From NCBI GenBank assembly GCA_964036045.1, contig OZ038383.1, forward strand, positions 66,097,725 through 66,161,724: DNA of 64,000 nucleotides, given 5' to 3'. The stretch comes from Eutreptiella sp. 'Long Island Sound 2002' (lineage: Eukaryota; Euglenozoa; Euglenophyceae; Eutreptiales; Eutreptiaceae). The notes beneath the pieces are model-generated. The model worked only from the letters and a program-made list of their open reading frames with translations, ran no database searches and was not told where the DNA came from. Made by a program: the position numbers and the translations under genes. This document shows positions 33,541 through 46,127 of this stretch, piece after piece. The first letter of the stretch is position 1. Every line of letters begins with the position of its first letter.

Positions 33541-36500
33541 CATTGCCTTGCTGCTCGCGGGTGTGTTGGGTTGTGTATGATTTTCTTTCCTTTCAAAAAA
33601 ACAAAAAAGGGGAAAAAAGTATTTTCACGGGTTTTGCAGCGGTTTTTCAAAGAGAAAAGAAGGTGCAAGCACAAACAGCACCGGAAAAACACAGCAGAGT
33701 ATGACAGCACAGCACGACACGACAGCACAGCACCACAGAACACAACACAGGGAATCAGGGCACCGCAGCAAACCACATCAACCACAGGGAAGCAGGCCAG
33801 GCGGCCAGACAGGGACACCAACACCGAAACACGCCACCAGAAGACAACCGCGGACAGCCAGACCGAGCACCGCGCCACAGCACAGCACAGGCAACAGCTC
33901 AACACACAGCAACGCACCACAGCACCGGGCACTGGAAACAGCGCAGACCACACAAATTGCACAACGAAACTGCACCAGCGCAGCGCAGCACAGCACCGCA
34001 CAGAGCGGGGAGGACAGGAAACGCACAGCAAGACACCCCAGGACAACCACAGCACAAAGCACAGCAGCGAACAACAGCACACACCACCACACCACGGCAA
34101 AGCACAGACAGCACAGAGCATAAAGCGCGGGGAAACACCACACAACACAGCGCTGGAAAGCGCAGGACCCCAGGCCAACAGACAGCGCCCGAGGGCACGA
34201 CACAGCAAGCAGCGGCACCAAACGAGCAAAACTCAACAACACAGCACAGAACAGCACAACACAGGGCGGAGCAACGCGGCGCACCACAGCACCCAGGGAC
34301 ACAGCAGACCACAGCACACGGCAACGCAGAACAAAACCAGACAGCAAACCACAACGCGAACAACGCAGCAGGACGACACGACCAGAAAGTTGCACTGCCC
34401 ACTGCCCCCAGGCAGTGAGGCAGTGCGTTGCAGGAATTGCGCTGCTCACTGCCCCCAGGGCAGTGAGGCAGCGCATTGCAGGGGTTCCACTGCCCACTGC
34501 CCCCCGGCAGTGGGGCAGTGCATTGCAGAAGTTGCACTCCCCACTGCCCCCAGGCAGTGAGGCACTGCAATGCAGAGGTTGCACTGTCCACTGCTCCCAG
34601 GCAGTGGGGCAGTGCATTGCAGGAGTTGCACTGCCCACTGCCCCCAGGCAGCGCGGCAGTGCATTGCGGGAGTTGCACTGTCCACTGCCCCCAGGCAGTG
34701 AGGCGGTGTATTGCAGGAGGTCCACTGCCCACTGCCCCCAGGCAGTGAGGCAGTGCATTGCGTGAGTTGCACTGCCCACTGCCCCCCGGCAGTGTGGCAA
34801 TGTATTGCCGGAGGTCCACTGCCCACTGGTCCCAGGCAGTGCGGCAGTGCATTGCAGGAGTTGCACTGCCCACTGCCCCCAGACAGTGCGGCAGTGTATT
34901 GCAGGAGTTACACTGCCCACTGCCCCCAGGGCAGTGAGGCACTGCATTGCAGGGGTTCCACTGCCCACTGCCCCCAGGCAGTGGGGCAGTGCATTGCAGA
35001 AGTTTCACTGCCCACTGCCCCCAGGGCAGTGAGGCAGTGCAATGCAAACGTTGCACTGTCTACTGACCCAAGGCAGTGGGGCAGTGCATTGCAGGAGTTG
35101 CACTGCCCACTGCCCCGTAGCAGTGAGGCAGTGCATTGCAGAAGTTCCACTGCCCACTGCCCCAGGGCAGTGAGGCAGTGCATTGCAGGAGTTGCGCTGC
35201 CAACTGCCCCAAGACAGTGCGGCAGTGTATTGCAGGAGTTGCACTGCCCACTGCCCCCAGACAGTGGGGCAGTGCATTGCACGAGTTGCGCTGTCCACTG
35301 CCCCCAGGCAGTGAGGCAGTGCATTGCAGGAGTTCCACTGCCCACTGCCCCCAGGCAGTGAGGCAGTGCATTGCAAGAGTTGCACTGCCCACTGCCCCCA
35401 GGCCGTGCGGCAGTGTATTGCCGGAGGTCCAATGCTCACTGCACCCAGGCATTCGGGTAGTGCATTGCAGAAGTTGCACTGTCCACTGCCCCCAGGCAGT
35501 GAGGCAGTGCATTGTAGGAGTTCCACTGCTCACTGCTCCCAGGCAGTGAGGCAGTGCATTGCTGGAGTTCCACTGCCTACTGCCCCCAGGCAGTGAGGCA
35601 GTGCATTGCAGAAGCTGCACTGTCCACTGCCCCCAGGCAGTGAGGCAGTGCATTGTAGGAGTTTCACTGCCCACTGCTCCCAGGCAGTGAGGCAGTGCAT
35701 TGCAGGAGTTGCACTGCCCACTGCCCCCAGGCAGTGAGGTAGTGCATTGCAGGAGTTGCACTGCCCACTGCCCTCAGGGCAGTGAGGCAGTGCATTGCAG
35801 GAGTTGCACTGCCCAGTGCTCCTGGGCAGTGAGGCAGTGCATTGAAGGAGTACCACTGCCCACTGCCCCCAGGCAGTGAGGCAGTGCATTGCAGGAGTTG
35901 CACTGCGTGCTGTCCCCCGGCAGTGAGGCAGTGCATTGCCGGAGTTCCACTGCCCACTGCCCCAGGGCAGTGAGGCAGTGCATTGCAGAAGCTGCACTGT
36001 CCACTGCCCCCAGGCAGTGAGGTAGTGCATTGCGGGAGTTCCACTGCCCACTGCCCCAGGGCAGTGAGGCAGTGCATTGCAAAAGTTGCGCTGCCCACTG
36101 CCCCCAGGCAGTGAGGCGGTGCATTGCAGGAGTTCCACTGCCCACTGCCCCGAGGCAGTGAGGCAGTGCAATGCAAAAGTTGCAGAGTCCACTGCCCCCA
36201 GGCAGTGAGGCAGTGCATTGCAGGAGTTGCACTGCCAACTGCCCCAGGGCAGTGAGGCAGTGCATTGCAGAAGGTGCACTGCCCACTGCCCCCAGGCAGT
36301 GAGGCAGTGCATTGCAGGAGTTGCACTGCCAACTGCCCCAGGACAGTGAGGCAGTGCATTGCAGAAGTTGAACTGCCCACTGGCCCCAGGCAGTGGGGTA
36401 GTGCAATCCAAGAGTTCCACTGCCCACTGCCCCTGGGCAGTGAGGCAGTGCGTTGCAGAAGCTGCACTGTCAACTGCCCCCAGGCAGTGAGGCAGTGCAT

Positions 36501-37265
36501 TGCAGGAGTTGCACTGTCCACTGTCCCAGGGCAGTGAGGCAGTGCATTGCAGGAGTTGCGCTGCCGACTGCACCCAGACAGTGAGGCAGTGCATTGCAGT
36601 GAGTTGCACAGCCCACTGCCCCCAGGCAGTGAGGCAGTGCATTGCAGGAGTTGCAGTGCCCACTGTCCCAGGGCAGTGAGGCAGTGCATTGCAGGAGTTG
36701 CGCTGCCGACTGCCCCCAGGCAGTGAGGCAGTGCATTGCAGGAGTTCCACTGTCGACTGCCCCCAGGCAGTGAGCCAGTGCATTGCAGGAGTTGCACTGC
36801 CCACTGCCCCCAGGCAGTGAGGCAGTGCATTGCAGTGAGTTGCACTGCCCACTACCCCCAGGGCAGTGAGGCCGTGCATTGCAGGGGTTCCACTGCCCAC
36901 TGCCCCAGGGTAGTGAGGCAGTGCATTGCAGAATTTGCACTGCCCACTGCTCCCAGGCAGTGAGGCAGTGCGTTGCAGGAATTGCACTGTCCCGTGGCCC
37001 CGGGCAGTGAGGCAGTGCGTTGCAGGAGTTGCACTGCCCACTGCCTGCAGGCAGTGGGGCAGTGCATTGCAGGGGTTCCACTGCCCACTGCCCCCAGGCA
37101 GTGAGGCAGTGCATTGCAGGAGTTGCACTCTCTGCTTTCCGCAGGCAGTGAGGCGGTGTATTGCAGGAGGTCCACTGCCCACTGCCCCCAGGCAGTGAGG
37201 CAGTGTATTACAGGACGTCCACTGCCCCCTGCCCTCAAACATCGGGGTAGTGCATTGGGGGATGT
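33541..37265. repeat. higher-order repeat unit B
   Basis: Copy of unit A, including its leader (33541-34387) and most of its satellite. Near 37200-37265 it reproduces the end of unit A (GTATTACAGGACGTC, then GCATTGGGGGATGTG), after which the satellite simply continues. Confidence 0.85.
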
Positions 37266-39310
37266 GCACTGCCGGCTGCCCCCAAGCAATGAGGCAATGT
37301 AATGCGGGCGTTCCACTGCCCACTGCGTGAGGCAGTGTATTGCAGGGATTGCACTGCCATAACCCCCAGGCAGTGGGGCAGTGGATTGCAGGAGTTGCAC
37401 TGCCCACTGCCCCCAGGGCAGTGGGGCAGTCGATTGCAGGAGTTGCACTGCCCACTGCCCCCAGGCAGTGGGGCAGTGCATTGCAGGAGGTCCACTGCCC
37501 ACTGCCCCAAGGCAGTGAGGCAGTGCATTGCAGGAGTTGCGCTGCCCACTGCCCCCAGGCAGTGAGGCAGTGCATTGCAGGACGTCCACTGCCCACTGCC
37601 CCCAGGCAGTGAGGCAGTGCATTGCAGGGGTTCCACTGCCCACTGCCCCCAGGCAGTGAGGCAGTGCATTGCAGGAGGTCCACTGCCCACTGCCCCCAGG
37701 CAGTGGGGCAGTGCATTGAAGGAGGTCCACTGCCCACTGCCCCCAGGCAGTGAGGCAGTGTGTTGCAGGGGTTCCACTGCCCACTGCCCCCAGGCAGTGA
37801 GGCAGTGCATTGAAGGAGGTCCACTGCCCACCGCCCCCAGGCAGTGAGGCAGTATATTGCAGGAGGTCCACTGCCCACTGCCCACAGGGAGTGAGGCGGT
37901 GCATTGCAGGAGGTCCACTGCCCACTGCCCCCAGGCAGTGGGGCAGTGTATTGCAGGAGTTGCACTGCCCACTGCCCCAGACAGTGAGGCAGTGTATTGC
38001 AGGAGGTCCACCGCCCACTGCCCCCAGGCAGTGAGGCAGTGTATTCCAGGGGTTCCACTGCCCACTGCCCCCAGGCAGTGAGGCAGTGCATTGCAGGAGG
38101 TCCACTGCCCACTGCCCCCAGGCAGTGGGGCAGTGCATTGAAGGAGGTCCACTGCCCACTGCCCCCAGGCAGTGAGGCAGTGTGTTGCAGGGGTTCCACT
38201 GCCCACTGCCCCCAGGCAGTGAGGCAGTGCATTGAAGGAGGTCCACTGCCCACCGCCCCCAGGCAGTGAGGCAGTATATTGCAGGAGGTCCACTGCCCAC
38301 TGCCCCCAGGGAGTGAGGCGGTGCATTGCAGGAGGTCCACTGCCCACTGCCCCCAGGCAGTGGGGCAGTGTATTGCAGGAGTTGCACTGCCCACTGCCCC
38401 AGACAGTGAGGCAGTGTATTGCAGGAGGTCCACCGCCCACTGCCCCCAGGCAGTGAGGCAGTGTATTGCAGGAGGTCCACTGCCCCCTCCCCCCAGGCAG
38501 TGGGGCAGTGTATTGCAGGAATTGCACTGCCCACTGCCCCAGGCAGTGAGGCAGTGGATTGCAGGAGGTCCACTGCCCACTGCCCCGAGGCAGTGGGTCA
38601 GTGCATTGAAGGAGGTTCACTGCCCACTGCCCCCAGGCAGTGCGGCAGTGCATTGCAGGAGTTCCACTGCCTACTGCCCCCCAGCGGTGAGGCAGTGCAT
38701 TGCAGGAGGTCCACTGCCCACTGCCCCCAGGGCAGTGGGGCAGTGCATTGCAGGAGGTCCACTGCCCGTTGCCCCCGGGCAGTGAGGTAGTGTATTGCAG
38801 GACGTCCACTGCCCACTGCCCCCAGGCAGTGAGGCAGTGTATAGCAGGAGTTCCACTGCCCACTGCCCCCAGGCAGTGAGGCAGTGCATTGCAGAAGTTG
38901 CACCGCCCACTGCACCCAGGCAGTGGGGCAGTGCATTGCGGAAGGCCCACTGCCCACTGCCCCCAGGCACTGGGGCAGTCTATTGCAGGAGTTCATCTGC
39001 CCACTGCCCCCGGGCAGTGAGCCAGTGCATTGCAGGAGATCCACCACCCCCTGCCCCCAGGCAGTGGAGCAGCGCATTGCAAAAGTCCCACTGCCCACTG
39101 CCCCCAGGCAGTGAGGCAGTGCGTTGCAGGACGTCCACTGCCCACTCCCCCGGGGCCGTGGCGCAGTGTGTCGCAGGAGTACCACTGCCCACTGCCCCTG
39201 GCAGGCGGCAGTGTATTGCAGGAGATGCCCAGCCCACTGCCCCAAGGGAGGGAGACAGTGAGCGGCGGGAGTACCACTCCCCACTGCCCTCAGGCAATGC
39301 GGCAGTGCGA
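34388..39310. repeat. 47-bp double-hairpin satellite, array 2
   Basis: About 104 monomers of the same satellite. From about 37500 to 38500 the monomers are more uniform, with a local higher-order period of about 422 bp (compare 37575 and 37997), so recent amplification happened there. Monomers decay from about 38900 to the right edge. Confidence 0.92.
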
Positions 39311-39671
39311 AGCACGATTTCCACTGCCCACAGCCCCCAGCCTGCCTGGCATTGCGTTACACTGCCCACTGCCCCCTGCCCACAACAACAGTGCACCAGG
39401 GCACACACAGTGCAGTGTGGTGCAGAGCACCAAGCAGTGCGGCACCACACAGAAGGCACTGGTGGTGCAGCGCGGCACGCAGGGTGCAGTGGGCAAATGA
39501 GACCCTGTGTGACTGCGCGCAGGCGTCAGCAAGGCAGTGTCGGCCAAGTGCGAGAGTGCACTGGTCCGGCTATGCCACAACACACTTACACACAGGGCGC
39601 ACACAACACACACAGCCCAGCCCGTTTACCTGTACCTGTGGGTAGACATCCCGGCCTTTGCCTTTTGGTAA
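39311..39671. other. right edge of satellite
   Basis: Decayed CAGTG/CACTG-rich sequence grading into unique DNA with a CA-rich segment. Nothing else seen. Confidence 0.5.
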
Positions 39672-39896
39672 CAGCGCCCGAGGGCAACAGACAGCGCCCG
39701 AGGGCACGACACAGCAAGCAGCGGCAACAAACGAGCAAAAGACAACAACACAGCACCCAACAGCACAACACAGGGCGGAGCAACGCGGCGCACCACAGCA
39801 TCCAGGGACACAGCACACCACAGCACACGGCAACGCAGAACAAAACCAGACAGCAAACCACAACGCGAACAAGGCAGCAGGACGATACGACCAGAG
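39672..39896. repeat. third copy of the CAGCAC-rich leader
   Basis: Matches the last 0.2 kb of the leaders at about 30130-30330 and 34187-34385 (CAGCGCCCGAGGGCACGACA through the GGACGAYACGACCAGAG end) but is not followed by satellite. It shows that the leader can exist, or end up, without the array. Confidence 0.8.
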
Positions 39897-40133
39897 ACGC
39901 GACACGACAGGCAGCAGGAACCCAGAGCGCGACACAAAGAGCACCGCAGAGCGCGGAGCAGCCCACAACCAAGCAAAGCGGGACACCACACCACGACAAG
40001 CAGCACTGAACACGGCGCATTCGCAGAAAGTGCGCGCTCCACCGCAACGTCAAGACAAATCACAACAATTCACCACAATTCATCGCGCTATGAAGATGTC
40101 GCTTAACAGGGGATTACTTAATTTACTTAAGTT

Positions 40134-41708
40134 ATGCCTGCTGCTAACTTCACAGTTGCAGAAGCACTTTCCGAAACTGTGCAATCCTTATCTGAGGATG
40201 ACCAATTGACTGTTCCTCCGCACATCAACAGAATCATCGCTAAATCACTGGCAGCCAACAAACCATGCCCATATAAACACAAATGTCGTTTTGGTCCGAA
40301 CCTGTGCTGGTTTAATCACAACGCTATCTCCGCAGACACGCAAACTCACAATCCCTACTCTGTAGCAGCGAGCTTTTCAGAACGTCGTTTACGCTCAGAA
40401 AAGATTCATAGTTCTCTACCGTCATTTCCTCACAGAGATAGTTCACCGGACTCAGCGTCTCCTGCAGGTGGCGAAGCTGGAACACTGGAACTGAGTCCTC
40501 CTCGCGAGAATCATCAAACCAGCCAACTTGCACATTCAGATAACACTTCCTCTCCTTCAATGTGTGAAGCAGAGCCAGCCCACCCCAACACACCACTCAC
40601 CACCAACACAGACCCCAACGACAATGACTCCGACTCCAACGAAGACCCATGGATCACAGTCAAGACCCAGAAAAGACCGCGGATTCCTAAAGCACAAGCA
40701 CAATCTCCGGACTTCGTCAAACAATTGGACCCGGACTCGGAGACAAGAGTTTGCAAAGACTGCAATTCAAATTTCGTTTTGATCAATTCCACAATTGATT
40801 GGTATGCTGGCATGAGCCTCCAAACACCACTGCGATGCCAAGAATGCCGAACGAAAAACAAAGCCAGAGCTGCAAGTAACAACCCCACCTCAAACAATCA
40901 AGCGAAGCTTCGTTTTGTGCCAGACACAACACCTCCACGCCTGAAAGCCCGCCCTCTTGAAGTACAACCAGCACCGCCGATATTCAATCAAGCTAAATTT
41001 CCCTCATTACAGAGCGCTACTCCTGTCGGCGCAAGAATCAAGACAAACCCAAACAGCGATCAAAAGACTGCCGCCACCTCACCTCCCACGCCAATCTAAA
41101 CCGCAAACCAAGAGACTTCGAGTAATTGTTCGCCGACGCCCGATTTTGAACAGGATGACACACTCAGCGCCCAGGAATCTACTACTCCAATTTCGGAATA
41201 CGACAACGACCAGGCCTCCGACAATTCCACCGACCAGGGGTCAACCAGCTCAGGAGTACCAACCCTTGAAAGCTCCAGCACCGATACAAGCAACGATCGG
41301 CCATCAGGATCATTTTGGGATATTTCATCTGAGTCAAATGCTCCGGCTCCGGCAGTAAAACCGTCATAATGGTCAAGCGAAGCACAATCGAAGTACGACG
41401 ATCCCACAACCAAAGAGGAATTCTGGTCCACTATCTCTCAAACTGATCCTAAGCTTGAGCCAGAACTCTTACCAGTGAAGGATCTTCCTGAGGTCAAGGA
41501 TTGGACTAGTGTTCGTGACAAACTTCTCTTAAACAATCTGGAGAAGATGCTGCCAGACCCTGATGTAAGGTTCCACCTAAAGCTAGACGCCTGGAAATGG
41601 GTAGCCAGTTCATACCCTGACAACTTTAAGTCAGGGAGGTACTCCGCCAACATGATTGAACTATTCCCGAGAAGACTTAAACTCAATATTTCGAGAGACA
41701 CTCACTGA
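40134..41708 (+). pseudogene. CCCH finger plus zinc-ribbon protein with two in-frame TAA
   Basis: A single reading frame from ATG 40134 to 41708 is interrupted only by TAA at 41097-41099 and 41367-41369. Near residue 45 is a CCCH-type finger, CPYKHKCRFGPNLCWFNH (C-X5-C-X6-C-X3-H), usually RNA-binding. Near residue 215 is CKDCNSNFVLI...LRCQECRTK, two C-X2-C pairs 28 residues apart, matching the small zinc-ribbon type found in many algal and bacterial proteins. The linkers are Ser/Pro/Asn/Asp-rich; the C-terminal part (DVRFHLKLDAWKWVASS) looks folded. It could be ORF1 of a non-LTR retroelement or a decayed host RNA-binding protein. Codon phase is kept across both stops. Confidence 0.6.
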
Positions 41709-42059
41709 CACCGTTGATTTAATCACGCCGGCTCTGCTTGCTCATTCAAGGATTGGCCTAGTGTTTACCTGCGTGTGCACCTGCTGTGTCTTTGATCTCT
41801 CTTTCCTTTTCCTTTTCTCTGTTTCAAACAAATTTCAGATCACCCGACACTCTCTCACTGGTCCAACTTCGGTGAGTTTATCCAGACGCTGTAGGCGCCA
41901 AAACAGCAACACTGACACTCAGGCCTAAGCCTATGGTTTTCTCGAAAAGTGTCTCTGACACCTTACGTCTGAATTCTGTACGGTTTTGCTGTAAATAGCG
42001 GCTGTTCTTCGAGGAACCTCGCTGTTGAGCAGATTTGTGTAGTCTTGGGCGGGGGACCG
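41709..42059. other. 3' flank with acceptor-like tract
   Basis: Contains a pyrimidine-rich run ending TTTCAG near 41838 and a downstream GGTGAG near 41872, so a small exon is possible. No coding support. Confidence 0.35.
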
Positions 42060-43174
42060 CCATGCATCAAAAAAGCACAGAACACGGCAACAGGGCACTG
42101 CAAAACAGCAGACGGAAGGGCAGCGCAGCACTGCGACACCAGACAGCACAAGGCACAACGCGCACACCGGGGGGGGGGGACAAGCGGCGAGAAGCGCAAG
42201 CAAGCAGGCAGGAGCAAAACAGCAGAGGAAAAACACAGGACACCGAGCGGAAGCGCGACGACAACCGGGCAACAGACAACGGGGGGGGGGGGGAAGCAGC
42301 CGCAAGGGAGCAGCCAAAGGCCAGACAAAAAACACAAAAGCAGCGGGAGCACATGGAGAGCCGAGCAGCGGGAGACCCACAAAACAAACAAGGGCGGGGG
42401 GCGACACCAAAAGCCCGGGAAAAAAAAACAAGGAGAAAAAAAAACAAGAAAGGCGAAATGAAGAGAGGGAAAGGAGGGCGGGGGGCAACAAACAGCGAAC
42501 CAAGCACACTGCGGCAGAAGGTGACGAAAGAAACATGAAAAAAAAAGGGGGGATGGCAGAAAAAAAAACCGCACAGCGCCAAGGCGCAAAGCACCCGGGG
42601 CCGGAAACCAGAGAAGGCACGAGACAGCGGCGGCACAGTTGGAGCAAAAGAGGCAAAAAGAACAACCACGAAAAGAGAGAACGCAAACAAAAGGACAAAA
42701 GAGGGGCAACCCCAGCTCGGAGGGGGCCGAGCAAAGCAGGAGGACAACACGGCCAAGAGGGGCACGCAAACGCACACACGCACGGTACCCGGGCATGGTG
42801 TCCTCCGACCCGAAAGGAGCAGTGTCGGCGTACTCACGAAACAGCCCCGGTGCACCGGCTGAGTCCCTCGTCGAAAGACGGATTGTACAGGAAACCGGAT
42901 GCGTCAGTGACCGGGAGCACACACGCAAACCACCGCAGCGCACACAGCCCAAGACCAACGCCGGAGGGACCCGCCAGGGACAACCCCATCGCAGGGCCCT
43001 GAACAGGTATGACGTGGAGCGAGCCCAACGCCGCTGCCTCGGCAGTGGCCAGCGGCAGGCACAAAGAGCCCGGTTCTCGGCCGGCCTCCAGGTGCCACGC
43101 GCAGCCGCCCAGTAAATCCAGGGCCCTAACCCCCGGGATGGGGAAGGGCACCACGGCGTGGGGAAAGCCAACAC
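42060..43174. other. T-depleted block
   Basis: The plus strand is nearly free of T from about 42065 to 42780 (long A/C/G-only stretches, G runs up to 13 near 42281). Open frames in several phases result from the lack of T-containing stop codons and are not supported as genes. It ends at the 27-bp inverted repeat. Confidence 0.6.
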
Positions 43175-43201
43175 TAGGCGGCTCAAGTTGCATGGTCAAA
43201 A
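43175..43201 (+). repeat. 27-bp inverted repeat, left
   Basis: TAGGCGGCTCAAGTTGCATG plus GTCAAAA; its exact reverse complement is at 51738-51764, 8.56 kb away. Oriented inward like a terminal inverted repeat, but no target-site duplication is evident (CAACAC before the left copy, AACCAA after the right). Confidence 0.8.
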
Positions 43202-43672
43202 TGTGCCCGAGACTGCCTCTCCGCAGCACTCCGAAAAAATAGTTCTTTTGGGGGGCCAAAAACACAAGAACCGAAAATCCAGCAAAAAAGCAATTAATTG
43301 GTCTATTTTCATTTATTCTCAAGAAAACCGACTGCCCGGGAAAGAAATTTATCTCCCTAGAAATGCACTACTTTTTTTTGGAAAACCACGACTTTTTGTT
43401 TCCTCTACCACTTATGCTTTCCTATGAAAATACCCATGAGCCTTCAATCTTTTCGAAAACACGTTTTTGAAAACCATGTCCAGCAAAGCACCACAAGAAG
43501 CATTTTTCGGCACCCCTTCTTTGCGCGAGGCCTCGCGCAAACACCAGCACAACAGCGCAATAAAATGCATCACAGAGAAAAATGTGCCACACAAGGTGAC
43601 AGCAAAAAGGTCGTTGAAGAGGAATGCATACCGCGAGCCCTCGCGCATAATATATCAGAACAAACGAAGAAA
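43202..43672. other. 3' flank of the multi-exon gene
   Basis: Contains two members of the palindrome family (43521-43540 perfect; 43629-43648 variant) and otherwise AT-rich noncoding sequence. Confidence 0.45.
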
Positions 43673-44445
43673 TTACTTTTTCTTCGGAACAACTTGCATC
43701 TTAGCACCCATAGCCTTAGCAACGGACGTCTTACCTGTTGGCGGTGGGTTTGCGGGCTGGTCTCTTTGTTGGGACTGACGAGCCTGCTGCTTGAACGGAG
43801 CCCTGGCCCCGGTTTCCTCCAGCCTCGGTTTCGCCGCCGCTTTCTTAGCTGCCTTGCCTTGGAAGACCTGCGGTTCCTCCTCCTCTTCTTCCTCGCTCTC
43901 CTCCTCCTCATTCCCATCCCTCTCGTCGGAATCTTCACCAGTAACGGACTTCGCTCCCTCAGGCTTGGAAGCAGTCTTCTTTATCTTCAGGGCTGGTTCC
44001 CCACCAGTAGACTTCCGCTTGGCAGGGGCCTTTGCTTCTGCAGCTTGAGCCTTCTGAACAGTCTCTTCCTCCTTCAGCGACAACGCCTCAGAACCCCACT
44101 TCCCATCGCGAACCCAAAGGGGAATACCCCGGTTTGCCCAGTTGGCTTGCTGGTCCCAATCACAAGACTCGTCCAGTTTCAACCCTTGTGTCAAGACGTG
44201 GTTCAACTGAGTCTGCACTCTGTTGACCCAATCGGAGAGACTGTCGGTGGAGACACGAAGAAGGTACATGCGAGAATCCGGCTCGATGGACGCAATCTTG
44301 CACAACAGGTCTGGCTGATGATCAATGAACACAAACGAAGGCTTGAAGCTCACACCGTTCTTCAGGTAATGGAGGTGAGTGTCGAAATACCAAATGACCG
44401 TCGTTATGGGAAGGGGACCGCCAAAGTCACTGTCATCCATCTCCT

Positions 44446-44567
44446 CTACTTGAGTAGGTCCGAACGTCAGATAATTCGGAATCCGCAAAGAGGGAGAAGT
44501 TATTGCGCGAGGCCTCGCGCAAAGAGTGGACGCAAACACGAAATTATACCTTTTTCGTTCAGTTATC
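44446..44567 (-). other. probable intron with uncertain ends
   Basis: An in-frame stop just after DFVTG and a new open phase by GPTQVEEMDDSDFGG require removal of a segment containing the palindrome at 44503-44522. One solution is G|GATAAC...CAAGTAG|AGGAG (GA-AG, 122 nt, in phase). A GGAT direct repeat brackets a shorter alternative that is out of phase. Confidence 0.4.
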
Positions 44568-45622
44568 CGGTGACGAAATCAGCAACCAGCAAAATGTTGA
44601 ACAACCTAGGATCCCCTGCTGGCTTCGGTTTGATGGGCCAACTGAAGATGGGAACAAGCAACATGCGAGCCATGCGCGGCGCGTTGAAATCATCGTTGAG
44701 ACGCCTCTCTGTTTCCGTTTCCAGCACAGCGTACATGTTGTCAACAACAGTTTGAGATCCGCAGATAGGCGTATCGGCACGCGCCATCTCTTCATACAGC
44801 CAGGCTGGGCACATCATCTCAGGGGCAAGATGTTCAAATATGTGCCGTTGATGACAATCAGGTTCTTGTCGATCTCCATGAACGGCTTCGGAGGATCGTG
44901 GGCCAGAGCTGCAATTCCGGTCGCCTGAATTGTGATAGTTTGAGTTGCCAGTAATGGATCCTGCTGTTCCACTGTCTTGAAGTCACGGGTAACGCCAGCA
45001 GCTGGGGGGACCACACGGCTCTTGGTAGCCTCTTGACCCAGGAGTTTTTGGACGTTGAGGATTTTCAGGGAGGCGGCCTTGCCTTTCTCTGCCACCTGCC
45101 AGAGTGGTGCGCGAATCATGGATTTCCATGCCGGCCATGGACCGCGACTTTTGCCTTCAGTTTCCCGCCAATAGCCCCATGGACCAAGAGTCACTATCAG
45201 GGCAGGCCTTCCAAGTGCAGCAACCTCTTTGCGGGTGCGCATGTCCTTGGCCGAAGAACAGAAATGCAGAAGGTGCAGCACACCAATGCACAAACAGAAC
45301 CCACGTCTCGTCGATGGTACACACCTTTCTCAGGTCGGACGTACTGGCCATTGTGCGGGTGGTCCTGATGCATTGAGACCCACCGGTCAAGGATGATGTC
45401 GTCGAACGAATTCTGCAAGGATTTGAGAGTTGTTTTTCCTTCCTGCATCTCTTCTGCCACTTTCTTGTAGAACTCCAGCAGAAGGATCCCGTCCAGTTTC
45501 ATCAGCGCGTTCTTGGTGACTTTCTCCCCTTTGTCGTGGAACTTCTGCAGACCTTTCACAGCTTCGGGACCAGCATAGTAGGCAAACGTCATGAAATCTT
45601 TCCACAATTTATACGTTTTGTC

Positions 45623-45693
45623 CTGAAAATGACGAGGTTATGCGTGAGGTTTCGCGCAACGTACAGCATCAAAACAACGTTTAATGAACATGC
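45623..45693 (-). other. 71-nt intron, GC-AG
   Basis: Donor TTC|GCATGT and acceptor CATTTTCAG|GAC join LKQPGQF to DKTYKLWKDFMT in phase. It holds the palindrome variant at 45641-45659, which occupies over a quarter of its length. Confidence 0.6.
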
Positions 45694-46054
45694 GAATTGA
45701 CCAGGCTGCTTCAGTTCAGCGGTTGGAACCAGGGCACTCATCTGCACAGCATCCACAATGGCGATCTTGAGATTGCTGTAGGTGTCAGGTAGGCCTCGCA
45801 TAGCTGATCTTCAACACATCAAATGAGGTTATCTGCTGCCTCATACAGCGGTATTGGCTCAACGTCTTGTGCGCTTCCTTGTGCTTGTCCCGCCAGCTTT
45901 GCAAGGAAGGCCCACGGTGTCTCAGGCCTCAGAACATTGGCGATGCATGTAGTATGAGACTGCTGAAGATCCAGACACGCTGTGCGCCGCTTCTCCCGAA
46001 TCTTCGCAATCGCTTCCACGCTGTGCTGTCCAGATACACACCAATAATCGCCAT

Positions 46055-46127
46055 CTGCAAATATGACACACGTCCATGCGCGACGTCTCGCGCAACGAGA
46101 AGAGCGAACATTCCGTTGGTAACATAC
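46055..46127 (-). other. 73-nt intron, GT-AG
   Basis: Donor ATA|GTATGT at 46127 and acceptor ATATTTGCAG|ATG at 46055. It holds the palindrome variant at 46076-46095. Splicing enters MAIIGVYLDSTAW; a second open phase downstream (EAIAKIREKRRTACLDLQQ) implies an indel shortly after. Confidence 0.65.

Noticed and set aside
35530-38580. A 1,016-residue open frame on the minus strand (and several others of 200-570 residues) across the satellite
   Set aside because: The 47-bp period cycles through all three frames and the monomer has few stop codons, so long open frames appear in every phase on both strands. No start context, no non-repetitive sequence.
42060-43180. Several Lys/Arg/Gly-rich frames on the plus strand
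   Set aside because: T-poor, low-complexity DNA; no conserved domain and many overlapping phases.
43521-43540. Rho-independent-type terminator
   Set aside because: The palindrome lacks a following T run, recurs inside introns, and the DNA is eukaryotic.
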